Assembly (NCBI GenBank): GCA_965222535.1
Contig: OZ244957.1
Location: forward strand, 186,001 to 250,000
DNA length: 64,000 nucleotides
Origin: G965222535 sp965222535
GTDB taxonomy: Bacteria; Pseudomonadota; Gammaproteobacteria; HK1
Direction: 5' to 3'
Shown: one piece after another, positions 50,575 to 58,881 of the stretch
Layout of the letters: the number at the start of each line of letters is the position of its first letter
Numbering within the stretch: position 1 is the first letter of the stretch
Translations under genes and position numbers: made by a program
Notes under the pieces: model-generated
Told to the model about the DNA's origin: nothing
Database searches by the model: none
What the model saw: only the letters and a program-made list of their open reading frames with translations

Positions 50575-51424
50575 AAGAAACTCACAAATGAAGGTGCCAA
50601 AGATTACTCGCGAGACAGTTTTAGAAAAGCATGCCCTTGAACCAAGGCGACGTTGCTTTGCTTTGCACTCAGGTATTCAACAAAAAAAAAGGAACGATTC
50701 AAAATCTTTCTCCGTTAATTTCTCCGAGAGCATCAAACCGATTTTTGAAGAACAGACAAAATTGAACCTATTTGAAAGCAAGGAATACAAAAACTATTAT
50801 CGCATCATTGGTTCAAATGAGGAGTTAGAAGTTATTGCCTCTTGGGAGAAACAGCATGGGAGTCGAGTTTTTATTCGAGATTGCCTTTATGCTTCTTTGG
50901 CTCTTGATACAAACTTTGTTGATAATGAATCTTGTCAAAGAACCGAAATCGGCGACCTAGAATATCGAGGTAAAAACAATCAAGAGCAGAAGGCGATTAA
51001 TCAGTTGGTAGATATAATTGCAAAAACAATTAATGATCTGCCGTTCTATGAAGGCGCGGATTTTATCTGTTCCGTTCCTTCTGGATCCGATAAAAAGTTC
51101 AACCTTCCAAGCAGCGTGACTTCTTTGGTTAGCGCAAAGATTAGTAAACAAGATATCACTAAGGGCTTTGTTTTTGGTAAGCAAAAATCATCTGTTAAAG
51201 CATCGACTTTTGATGAGAAATGGGATGTTTGGGAAGATGCTCAAATATCCTTCCAAAACAACCCTGAATTTAATGTGGACGATAGAACAATAGTTCTGAT
51301 TGATGACAAATATCAGTCAGGAATAACAATTCAATATATCGCAATGAAGCTGCAAGAAGCGGGAGCAAATGAAGTTTATGGGCTCAGTTTTGTAAAAACA
51401 TTACGTGATACGGACAATATATAA
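50552..51424 (+). CDS. Phosphoribosyltransferase-like protein of the islet
   Basis: A 290-residue protein if it starts at 50552, where the first eight residues (MGKREHPR) are identical to the RbfA N-terminus because the direct repeat duplicates that start; otherwise it starts at M13 (50588), for which I see no Shine-Dalgarno. The C-terminal half looks like a type I phosphoribosyltransferase: a hydrophobic strand ADFICSVPSG and the PRPP-loop-like IVLIDDKYQSGIT (D251, D252, S256-G257-x-T259), then AGANEVYGLSFVKTLRD. ComF-like proteins share this layout. The N-terminal half (YYRIIGSNEELEVIASWEK..., YASLALDTNF) is not recognised. The DNA is A+T rich compared with infB and rbfA. The next gene begins three bases after the stop, so the two form one unit. 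Confidence 0.72.
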   Translation: MGKREHPRRNSQMKVPKITRETVLEKHALEPRRRCFALHSGIQQKKRNDSKSFSVNFSESIKPIFEEQTKLNLFESKEYKNYYRIIGSNEELEVIASWEKQHGSRVFIRDCLYASLALDTNFVDNESCQRTEIGDLEYRGKNNQEQKAINQLVDIIAKTINDLPFYEGADFICSVPSGSDKKFNLPSSVTSLVSAKISKQDITKGFVFGKQKSSVKASTFDEKWDVWEDAQISFQNNPEFNVDDRTIVLIDDKYQSGITIQYIAMKLQEAGANEVYGLSFVKTLRDTDNI

Positions 51425-51427
51425 GAA

Positions 51428-52180
51428 ATGAGTGATTTGAGTTTTGACAATAAAAACATTGATAGGAAGCCGATCAGGGTTGATCTGAATGATGCGCGAT
51501 ATCCAGAACGTGTAAAAGCCATTATGGACCAAAAAGCACCTAAATATCTGAACATGATTGGAAACCTAGAACTACTTGAAATGCCCAGTATTGGATTTTG
51601 TGGGTCAAGAAAATCTAGTGCAAAAGGGCTAGAAACAGCGCAGGATTGCGCTGAACAGGCCGCTAAAAACAACATTTCAGTAGTATCTGGAAACGCAGCG
51701 GGTGTTGATTTTGAGGCCCATTTCAACAGCCTTAGAGCCGATGGAAAAACGATATTAGTGCTCCCTGAAGGCATAAACCACTTTAGAATTAGAAAAGCAT
51801 TAGAGCCCGTTTGGGATTGGGATCGGATTCTTGTCATAAGCCAGTTTGAACCTAATGAACCTTGGAAAGCGTTCAGGGCGATGACACGCAACCAATTAAT
51901 CATTGCGCTAAGCAGAGCCATGATTGTCATTGAAGCTAGCGAAAAAGGCGGGACGCTTAATGCCGCTAAAGAAACACTGAAGTCTGGGCTTCCTCTTTTT
52001 GTTGCTCAATATCAGGACATGTCAGTTGATGCACAAGGTAACAAGAAATTACTTGAACTTGGTGGGAAACGACTAGCACGCAGTAGATCAACTGGTCGAG
52101 CCAATATGAATAATATTTTTGACGACATCGAAAACGATCCTGCAACCTTATCCAAGCAAGATCAAATAGAACTGCTTTAG
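51428..52180 (+). CDS. DprA/Smf-like (SLOG-fold) protein of the islet
   Basis: A 250-residue protein with the Rossmann-like core of DprA/Smf: YPERVKAIMDQKAPKYLNMIGN, GFCGSRKSSAKGLETAQDCAEQAA, VVSGNAAGVDFEAHFNSLRADGKTILVLPEGI (88-116), TRNQLIIALSRAMIVIEASEKGGTLNAAKETLKSG (153-187). These correspond to the canonical SG-x-A-x-GID-x-x-AH, RN-x-x-IxxLS and EA-x-x-x-(S)G-T-x-x-A motifs. It lacks the N-terminal SAM domain and the C-terminal winged helix of competence DprA. DprA loads RecA on single-stranded DNA; related SLOG proteins bind nucleotides. Paired with a phosphoribosyltransferase, a nucleotide-linked role is an inference. Codon use is A+T rich like its partner. Confidence 0.8.
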   Translation: MSDLSFDNKNIDRKPIRVDLNDARYPERVKAIMDQKAPKYLNMIGNLELLEMPSIGFCGSRKSSAKGLETAQDCAEQAAKNNISVVSGNAAGVDFEAHFNSLRADGKTILVLPEGINHFRIRKALEPVWDWDRILVISQFEPNEPWKAFRAMTRNQLIIALSRAMIVIEASEKGGTLNAAKETLKSGLPLFVAQYQDMSVDAQGNKKLLELGGKRLARSRSTGRANMNNIFDDIENDPATLSKQDQIELL

Positions 52181-52233
52181 CTGTCAGGTATCGGGTGGTT
52201 AACATCCAATTTATTAAATAAATCGGGTCTCTT

Positions 52234-52470
52234 TTATTGCCTTTGTTCCTGATCCGTGAGTTCAACATCGTATAAATTAGCAATGCCTTCAGTGCTGTCT
52301 CGGTGTTTCCACTTCTGAATAGTACTTCGAGCTACATTATATTTTTTACCAACCTAGTGGGGCAATGGGCTCTGCTGGATTTCACAGCGCAGCGAGAGGG
52401 TTGTACGGGCACAGGTGGGAGGTTCATAGGCGGCCTCCTTGAGCTGGGTTATATACTCCGAATACGGCAT
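52234..52470 (-). pseudogene. N-terminal fragment of a transposase (IS481-like helix-turn-helix), interrupted
   Basis: Reading leftward from an ATG at 52470 inside the right direct repeat: MPYSEYITQLKEAAYEPP, TCARTTLSLRCEIQQSPLPH, then an in-frame TAG, then VGKKYNVARSTIQKWKHRDS, TEGIANLYDVELTDQEQRQ and a stop. The ARTT-x-x-x-R-x-EIQQS block and KKYNVARSTIQKWKHRDS (the helix-turn-helix) resemble the start of IS481-type transposases (NARTTP...IQQS...LAxRYGVS...TVxKWxxRxSxED). The catalytic DDE domain is missing. It is a remnant and could not move anything today. Confidence 0.6.
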
Positions 52471-52596
52471 ATTTCAACGGCATTAGATCAACGGCTTTGG
52501 CTTAGTTCTGGATGAGTAGTTTAACTAACTGACGCGTTCCAACTATCTTGATTCTGGCTGGCAAAACATAGCAATGGGAAAAAGAGAACACCCGCG
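52462..52596 (+). repeat. Right direct repeat of the islet (native rbfA leader and start)
   Basis: The copy that continues into the real rbfA gene. Together with 50426-50574 it frames about 2.0 kb. The 135 bases agree with the left copy except for the missing 14-base unit and one base. Confidence 0.9.
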
Positions 52597-52942
52597 GTCG
52601 TTTCGCGTGGCCGATAGCATTCAGCGCGAAGTATCATTGCTGATCAAGGCTGAACTTTCCGATCCACGGGTCAATGCCGTGACCGTTCTCGGCGTCGAAG
52701 TGTCGCCAGACTTATGCCATGCTGAGGTGTTTGTTGTGACCACGGCAGGCAATAGTGCCACCGCAATTATCAAAGTACTGAATCACGCGGCGGGCTTTTT
52801 TCGCGCACGGCTGTCAAAGCGCTTGAAGATGCGCTACCTGCCACAAATTCGTTTTCGATACGATACGCAATACGAACAAGCGATGCGGATCACGGCACTG
52901 ATCGAGGCGCACCGCCAAGAGAAAATCACCAACGTTTGTTAG
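52574..52942 (+). CDS. rbfA: 30S ribosome-binding factor RbfA
   Basis: A 122-residue KH-fold protein for late 16S rRNA maturation and cold adaptation. Seen: FRVADSIQREVSLLIKAELSDPRVNAVTVLGVEVSPDLCHAEVFVV, then ARLSKRLKMRYLPQIRFRYDTQYEQAMRITALI, the usual order. It is separated from infB by the islet and is translated from the duplicated leader. The truB-rpsO-pnp genes usual after rbfA are replaced by repeat DNA. A hairpin (CAAAAAACC with GGGTTTTTG, about 52985-53012) follows and may end transcription. Confidence 0.95.
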   Translation: MGKREHPRSFRVADSIQREVSLLIKAELSDPRVNAVTVLGVEVSPDLCHAEVFVVTTAGNSATAIIKVLNHAAGFFRARLSKRLKMRYLPQIRFRYDTQYEQAMRITALIEAHRQEKITNVC

Positions 52943-54119
52943 TTTTTGGAAGGTTGCTGCTTCCTTAGCCGATAAAGGGCACCTCAAAAAACCATCCCAT
53001 TTTGGGTTTTTGTCGAGACTTCCTAGGCAGACAAGGCGCGCCTCTTTTTGCATTCTGCCTCTTCTTGTGCGCTGTCCGACATGCCACACCAGAGAAAGCA
53101 CCGACTGCTCACGCCAATGGTTATCCTTGGCGCAAACAGCCAATCGCGGCTCTGTACTACCCGAAGCGCTGTACCGTTCCATCGAGTCAGAGCCACCGTG
53201 GTCCCGACCCCTTCTCCGCCGTTGCACTCACCGAGCAGGAATGAGATATATACCGGTGTTACTTGAAGATGCAGGAAAGGGCTATTGTCATGCTCTCATC
53301 CCAGAGCCTTGCCCTCCCCTATTCCAGAGCTTTGCCCTCCCCTATTCCAGAGCCTTACTACCGCCCTCGGCCATGCACGGCGTCGAGGCGAGGGCGCAGG
53401 CGGTACTGGGGTTAGGAGTTTGGGGGAAGGGAGTACCGCGTTTAGGGGTGCTAAACACGCCTGTGTTTTTTGATTTTTAATAAGGAGCGCCTAACGGCGC
53501 ATCGTTCGCTGACCGGCATAGACCGGTCAGCGGCACCATGAAATTACCGCTGGAGGGTTCTTCTTCTCCGATACATCGGCGCATTGCCAATAGCAGGCTT
53601 CCCCCAATACAAACCTCTTTACCCTCCTTATTCTCCTCAAAATACCGAGCAAAGCGCGGCATTTTGAGGATTAAAAATATAAAAAGATCCCAGAGCTTTG
53701 CCCTCCCCTATTCCAGAGCCTCGCCCTCCCCTATTCCAGAGCGTCAAATACAGCGCGACTCAACGAGGTGTACAAAGCGGTCTCCCTCACCCATCAAGCA
53801 TCTTCAAGTAGCATGCGTATAGATCATCGCTCGACTGCACATCCAGTGCGCCATACCGTATGCAATCGCCTCATGCGTTGGCTTTCCATCCAGTGGACAG
53901 GTTTGAATAGAAAGCCAACGGTTTCATCTAATACTTCAAGCTAGGGCAAATTGCCTCCCAATATCCAAAAGCACCACAGCGCTTAGTGGTGCCGTCTCGC
54001 CCTCTACAACGAGCACTGACCGTTGTTGTAAGCGTAAAGCGATCCCAATCGCTCTGCTGCAATGCGTTTAGCATCCATTCAGAAGTGTCTTTACACAAAA
54101 TGTTGCCCCTAAAAACCCC
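52943..54119. repeat. Repeat-rich gap of 1.2 kb between rbfA and guaD
   Basis: No gene I can defend. The hairpin at 52985-53012 is followed by about 220 bases of unique sequence containing an 80-codon frame from a TTG at 53002 without recognisable similarity. Then come the motif TTACTTGAAGATGCAGG (53260), a family-2 tail with CCAGAGCCTTGCCC units, a reversed family-3 element (53460-53600) with GCTGACCGG-CATAGA-CCGGTCAGC, a family-2 hairpin at 53635-53669 (arms CCTCAAAAT/ATTTTGAGG) and ATCTTCAAGTAGCATG (53795). The last 250 bases are unique, with no clear promoter seen for guaD. Confidence 0.7.
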
Positions 54120-55511
54120 ATGAGTAGCCCCATGCGTGCGCTTGCTTCTGATAACGGCGCATTTACTGTTCGCGGAACGATCGTTCAGACTCCCGTACGA
54201 GGCAACATTGAAGTCATCGAGAGCGCCTTGGTATCTATCGATTCACAAGGAGCCATTATCAGTGTCGTTGATGCGGCCTCCCCATCCTACACCGACATCC
54301 TCGCTGCATCGCGCAAAAACCGGACACTGATCGAATTAGACGAGGGGCAATACCTTCTGCCTGGCATGGTGGACTTGCATATTCACGCACCGCAATGGCC
54401 GCAAATGGGCAAGGCACTGCATTTGCCCCTGCAAGAATGGTTGAGACAATATACTTTTCCTCTCGAAGCCAAATACCATGATCTTGATTTTGCGAGGCAA
54501 AGCTATGAGTCCTTGGTCAACAGCGTGCTGGCTAACGGGACAACCACAGCAACCTATTTTGGCACTGTACACCTAGAGGCGACCCAACTGCTGGCCGACA
54601 TTGTCCAGCAAAGCGGACAACGAGCCGTGATAGGCAAGGTCGCCATGGACAATGCTGCGCAATGCCCGGATTTTTATCGCGACACGAGCACGTCCAGTGG
54701 CATTGATGGAACACAGGCCCTGATTGAATACATCAATGGGCAAAGCAAACATCACAACGGCAGGGTTTTAGCGGCGGTAACGCCGCGTTTCATTCCAAGC
54801 TGCACTGACGACATGTTGACCGAGCTTGGTCGTATCGCCAAAGAGTATGATTGCCATGTCCAGACGCACTGTTCGGAAAGTGATTGGGAGCACGCTTACG
54901 TTTTGCACCGCTATGGCGTTAACGACACTCAGAGCCTCGACCGTTTCGCTTTACTAACCGACAAAACAATACTCGCCCACGCGCTATTGATCGATGACAA
55001 CGACATGTCAACGATTCACTTGCGGCGCTGCGGTATTGCGCATTGCCCGCTCTCCAATTTGTATTTCTCGCACGCGGTATTCCCGGCTCGAAAAGCGCTT
55101 GATCGTGGTCTCAAGGTTGGATTGGGCACAGATATTTCGGGTGGGCCCAGCCCAAGCGTGTTGCACAACTGCCAAGTCGCAATCAATGTTTCCCGCGCGC
55201 TTGAAGATGGCGTCAACCCAGCGATGAGCAAAACCGAGCGTGGAACACCTAGCGCACGGATTGATTACCGCGATGTGTTCTGGATGGCGACCGTCGGTGG
55301 CGCGACAGCACTCGGGCTGAAAGTCGGCCTGCTCGCCAAGGGGTTTGATTTCGATGCAATCGTCATAGACGCCAATGTCGCCGATTCAAATTTGCTGATC
55401 TGGGATGGATTAGACACGGTCGAAGACGTGCTGCAAAAAATAATCTACAACGCCAGTCGCCGCAATATCAAAAAGGTGTGGGTGCAGGGCAGGCTCGTCA
55501 GAAGCGGATAA
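54120..55511 (+). CDS. guaD: Guanine deaminase
   Basis: A 463-residue amidohydrolase converting guanine to xanthine. Metal-site motifs appear in order: LPGMVDLHIHAPQWPQMG with the HxH pair, TTATYFGTVHLEATQLLADI, VQTHCSESDWEHAYVLHRYG with a His ligand, HALLIDDNDMSTIHLRRCGIAHCPLSNLYFSHAVFPARKALDRGLKVGLGTDISGGPSPSVLHNC with the last His and the catalytic Asp. The PLSN-x-YF and GLGTD-x-SGG blocks are those of guanine deaminase rather than the related chlorohydrolases. ATGs at 54120 and 54132 are both possible, and no Shine-Dalgarno is visible before either. Single gene, no xanthine dehydrogenase nearby. Confidence 0.92.
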   Translation: MSSPMRALASDNGAFTVRGTIVQTPVRGNIEVIESALVSIDSQGAIISVVDAASPSYTDILAASRKNRTLIELDEGQYLLPGMVDLHIHAPQWPQMGKALHLPLQEWLRQYTFPLEAKYHDLDFARQSYESLVNSVLANGTTTATYFGTVHLEATQLLADIVQQSGQRAVIGKVAMDNAAQCPDFYRDTSTSSGIDGTQALIEYINGQSKHHNGRVLAAVTPRFIPSCTDDMLTELGRIAKEYDCHVQTHCSESDWEHAYVLHRYGVNDTQSLDRFALLTDKTILAHALLIDDNDMSTIHLRRCGIAHCPLSNLYFSHAVFPARKALDRGLKVGLGTDISGGPSPSVLHNCQVAINVSRALEDGVNPAMSKTERGTPSARIDYRDVFWMATVGGATALGLKVGLLAKGFDFDAIVIDANVADSNLLIWDGLDTVEDVLQKIIYNASRRNIKKVWVQGRLVRSG

Positions 55512-56046
55512 ACCTGAAGCGAGATGCCGCAAGCGCAAGAAAAACGCCTGCCCATCTGGAAAGTCGCCACACTTTCGACCCGCGGCTCGGTGGTGGTTTG
55601 GGGGGAGAGTTATATACCATCGGGAACCTCGAAAATCTAGTTCGCCCAGTTTTTCGAGGTACCCAATCCTTTGCACGCAAAATACGCGCAATATTCTGTA
55701 CGCACGGAATCTATACTCAAGGGCTTTGCATAAGTCGCACCGCAACATAAATAAAATATGACCGATGTTGAAGCCTATGATCTAATAAAAACACCAGAAT
55801 ACTCAAAGAGTTATATCATAGTGTGGAAACCTTTGGAACAAAGGGGTTGAGCGGATAAGCCACCAGCGCATCATCCTTGTTTGAAAGAACTGGATGGAGT
55901 GGATGCGCTAATCGAGGCGGCGCGGATTGAGAGGCTGCCTGAGAATGTCTAGGGGGGGTACTTGGGGGCAACCGAGCCGGCTTTGCTCCATGCGCAGTGA
56001 GACCAAAATAACGGTTTTTTGTTGGTGGCTTGCAGCGAGATCCGCA
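55512..56046. other. Gap with a hairpin and unrecognised coding debris
   Basis: A hairpin with arms CCTCGAAAA and TTTTCGAGG (55622-55664 including weaker extensions) lies about 110 bases after guaD and may terminate it. Between 55750 and 55950 two short open stretches exist: a 30-codon frame at 55758-55850 (MTDVEAYDLIKTPEYSKSY...) and a frame ending KELDGVDALIEAARIERLPENV before a TAG. Neither is recognised; they could be remains of one broken gene. Confidence 0.45.
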
Positions 56047-56901
56047 TCAGGCGTCGTTACCCTTCAACCTCAGGGCGCATTGATAGATGTGATTGCGATT
56101 GTGCCCGCTGGCAGCGGCGGCGATGGCGACCGCCTGCTTCAGTGGCAGCGCTTCAAGCAATGCTCGTAGCCACTGCTCCAGCGCGGCATCGCTACGCTCG
56201 GGGAGCGGTTTGGTGCCGGCGACCACGATCACGCACTCACCTCTGCGGTGATTGGGATTTTGCTCTACCTGCTGGCACAGACCGCCGAGGGTATCCACCA
56301 AACCGACCTCAAACTTCTTCGTCAACTCACGCCCAAGAAACGCCTCACGTGCGCTGCCGAAGTGGGTCGCCATCGCCTGCAATGATGCCAGCAAACGGTG
56401 AGGGGCTTCAAAGAATACCAATGTGTGCGTTTCCATCCTGAGCGCTTGCAAGCGCCGCTGACGATCGCTCGGCGCTGACGGTAGAAACCCCTCGAACCCA
56501 AACCGGGCGCAGGTGATACCGGATATACTGATAGCGGTGAGTACCGCACTCGCCCCGGGAACAGCAGTCACCGCTAGGTTGCGCTGGCGTAATGAGCGCA
56601 CCAGCACGAAACCAGGGTCGCTGATCAGCGGCATACCGGCATCGCTGATCAAGGCGATTGATTGTCCTGCGACTATACGTTCGACTATCTGGTTGGTATC
56701 ATCGCGTTCGTTATGCTCATGGAATCGTTGCAGTGGTGTAGTGATCCCGTAATGGCGCAATAAAATCAGGCTGTGGCGCGGGTTTTCCGCCAAAATCAGA
56801 TCACATTCGACCAGCGTTCGCACGGCGCGATACGATATATCCTCGAGGTTCCCAATCGGGGTGGCGACAACATAAAGACCTCCTTGTGCCAACACTTCCA
56901 T
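56047..56901 (-). CDS. rsmI: 16S rRNA (cytidine(1402)-2'-O)-methyltransferase RsmI
   Basis: A 284-residue SAM-dependent methyltransferase of the tetrapyrrole methylase fold. Motifs: GGLYVVATPIGNLEDISYRAVRTLVECDLILAENPRHSLILLRHYGI (N-terminal signature), FHEHNERDDTNQIVERI, ISDAGMPLISDPGFVLVRSLRQRNLAVTAVPGASAVLTAISISGI (SAM region), and FEAPHRLLASLQAM, FLGRELTKKFEV. It ends IYQCALRLKGNDA, normal for the family. The start at 56901 has GGAGG six bases upstream; a longer frame from 56976 is repeat-coded. It is divergent from lpoA, the arrangement found in many gammaproteobacteria. Confidence 0.95.
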   Translation of the reverse strand: MEVLAQGGLYVVATPIGNLEDISYRAVRTLVECDLILAENPRHSLILLRHYGITTPLQRFHEHNERDDTNQIVERIVAGQSIALISDAGMPLISDPGFVLVRSLRQRNLAVTAVPGASAVLTAISISGITCARFGFEGFLPSAPSDRQRRLQALRMETHTLVFFEAPHRLLASLQAMATHFGSAREAFLGRELTKKFEVGLVDTLGGLCQQVEQNPNHRRGECVIVVAGTKPLPERSDAALEQWLRALLEALPLKQAVAIAAAASGHNRNHIYQCALRLKGNDA

Positions 56902-56934
56902 GCGACCTCCCTTCTGATCAGCACGTGCACCAAC

Positions 56935-57048
56935 GATGGGTAAGGGCTTGTCTATTGGGAAAGGGGTATAAGTCAATGGCTTATGTTAGATTATGTTAAA
57001 GATGAGCGAGCCCCTTCCCCCAACCTCCCATCCCGTTGAGGTATTTCG
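56935..57048 (+). repeat. Family-1 repeat between rsmI and lpoA
   Basis: CTATTGGGAAAGGGGTATAA, GTCAATGGCTTATG, CCCCTTCCCCCAACCTCCC, ATCCCGTTGAGGTATTTCG, and then ATG. The repeat end usually reads CGAGGTTCCCC; here the corresponding CGATGTCCCC itself contains the lpoA ATG. Confidence 0.8.
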
Positions 57049-58881
57049 ATGTCCCCTGAAGTAAGTGGCAACAGCCTGCTCGCGATGCTGCTCCTGTGTG
57101 CGTTGCTCAACGGCTGCGCCATGCCGGATACGCTGGCGCCTACCAAAACCAAGCCGGTTGTTGGCGAACAAACGGCACCGTTGACGCAGCCAGCCGCACC
57201 AGAAACCACCGCAGCAGCGCTCCTGCCGCTATCGCTGCCCAAAATTGCCCAACTGCTGAACGCTGGAAATACCGATAGCCATAGTGTCCGCCAAGGTTGG
57301 CGGGAGATTGATAGGCAACTCGCGCAACACCCCCCGTTACCAGCCGTACGCATCCATGTCGCCCTTGACGCAATGATCACCGATGCTGACGTGCGACTAC
57401 AGAATCATCGTCGCTTGTGGCGCTTGTTGCAACAACTGCCCGACTCAAGCCTGAATTTCGTGCGTGCCCCACCGCCCGATCCATTCAGCGGCTGGATCGA
57501 GCTGGTGCTGATCATGCGCGGCAGCACTCAATTGGCCAGCAGTTATCGGTCGCTGGACAACTGGTGGCTCCGTTACCCCGATCACGCCGCCAAGCAAACC
57601 TTGGTGCAGCGTGCGCCGCCCAAGTCAACCCGGGCGCAGTCGCACGACGATGGTGCGCTCACCGGTAGCGTATTTACCCCTGACGCGCTGACCGCCAATA
57701 GCCTACTAGGGCACCGCTCGCGCCCACAACGAGTGGGGTTGCTATTGCCGCTCAGCGGGCGTTACGAACAACATGCAAGCGCCATCCGCGATGGCTTCTT
57801 GGCGGCTTGGTTCGCCGACCCTGAAGAGAGCAAACCCTATCAGATCCACATCTACGACACCACTACGGCAGGAGCCACCGCCGCCTATCAGCAGGTGCTG
57901 GTCGCCGGCCATCAGATGGTCATCGGGCCGCTACTGAAAGACGACATCGCGACATTGCTCTGTAGCACGCGCCGCGTCATCCCAGTGCTGGCACTCAACC
58001 GCCTCAGTGCGCCGCTATCTGGCACTGCATCGCTGCCCGGATGCGAACCAGAACCAGTATCGGCGGCAGCACTTTACCAATTTGCCTTAGCACCTGAAGA
58101 CGAGGCTGTATCAGCGGCGCAGCGGATGTTTTACGATGGCAACAACAACGCCTTGGCGTTCGCCCCTGAGGGGCGTTGGGGGCAGCGCGTAATGCAGGCA
58201 TTTATTGCTGAATTTGAACGTTTAGGCGGCTTGGTGGCGGAGTCCATTTACTACCCTCCCGATGCCGCCGCCGTGGCACCGCTGGTCGCCGCTGGATTGC
58301 ATCTTGACGCCAGCAAAAAACGGTTGCAAGAGATGGAAACAGCGCTGCGCCAAACACTCTATCATCGCCCCTACCGGCGCCAAGACATCGATGCCATATT
58401 CATGCTTGGGTCAGCGCCTGCGGCGCGCCAATTACGCCCGCTGTTTGATTTCTACCGCGCCCATGAGCTACCCATCTACGCCACCTCGCGTGTCTATGCT
58501 GAAACCACGAATAGAGGCAGAAACAACGATTTGAACCATGTTCAGTTTGGCGATATGCCGTGGGTGTTGGCGGCGACCGAGCAGGCACGCCACTTGCAGG
58601 CAGCCTTAGCACAGGCTTGGCCTCAGGCATCCACGGACGACATGCGCTTACATGCTTTCGGTGCCGATGCCTACGCGTTGATCGCGTTTCTCCATAGCCG
58701 CGATCGTGTGAGCGATACCGCACAGCGCTTGGCCGGGCATAGCGGCGAACTGTCGGTAAGCGGCTCTGGGCACATTCATCGTCGCTTACTATGGGCGCGT
58801 TTCGTTAACGGCACCCCGCAATTGAGCAATGTGGAAGCTGCTGCAAAATCTGTGGCTGCAACGCCGCTGGCGACGCAATAA
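57049..58881 (+). CDS. lpoA: Penicillin-binding protein activator LpoA
   Basis: A 610-residue outer-membrane lipoprotein that activates the peptidoglycan synthase PBP1A. The lipobox is ALLNGC (Cys23) after a hydrophobic LLAMLLLCALL. The N-terminal TPR-like part is helical, and the C-terminal part has the periplasmic-binding-protein fold: PQRVGLLLPLSGRYEQHASAIRDGFLAAWF, VIGPLLKDDIATL, VPVLALNRLS-type VIPVLALNRLS, and ALAFAPEGRWGQRVMQAFIAEFERLGG. E. coli LpoA has 678 residues. The ATG lies at the end of a repeat, with GAGG eight bases upstream. The order rsmI, lpoA, yraN is conserved. Confidence 0.92.
   Translation: MSPEVSGNSLLAMLLLCALLNGCAMPDTLAPTKTKPVVGEQTAPLTQPAAPETTAAALLPLSLPKIAQLLNAGNTDSHSVRQGWREIDRQLAQHPPLPAVRIHVALDAMITDADVRLQNHRRLWRLLQQLPDSSLNFVRAPPPDPFSGWIELVLIMRGSTQLASSYRSLDNWWLRYPDHAAKQTLVQRAPPKSTRAQSHDDGALTGSVFTPDALTANSLLGHRSRPQRVGLLLPLSGRYEQHASAIRDGFLAAWFADPEESKPYQIHIYDTTTAGATAAYQQVLVAGHQMVIGPLLKDDIATLLCSTRRVIPVLALNRLSAPLSGTASLPGCEPEPVSAAALYQFALAPEDEAVSAAQRMFYDGNNNALAFAPEGRWGQRVMQAFIAEFERLGGLVAESIYYPPDAAAVAPLVAAGLHLDASKKRLQEMETALRQTLYHRPYRRQDIDAIFMLGSAPAARQLRPLFDFYRAHELPIYATSRVYAETTNRGRNNDLNHVQFGDMPWVLAATEQARHLQAALAQAWPQASTDDMRLHAFGADAYALIAFLHSRDRVSDTAQRLAGHSGELSVSGSGHIHRRLLWARFVNGTPQLSNVEAAAKSVAATPLATQ

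Noticed and set aside
53002..53244. 80-codon frame after rbfA with a hydrophobic start
   Set aside because: Begins with a TTG inside a hairpin, has no ribosome site and no recognisable similarity; kept only as a remark in the gap entry.
54573..55748. Frames opposite and downstream of guaD
   Set aside because: Antisense shadows; the guaD frame has all metal-binding motifs.
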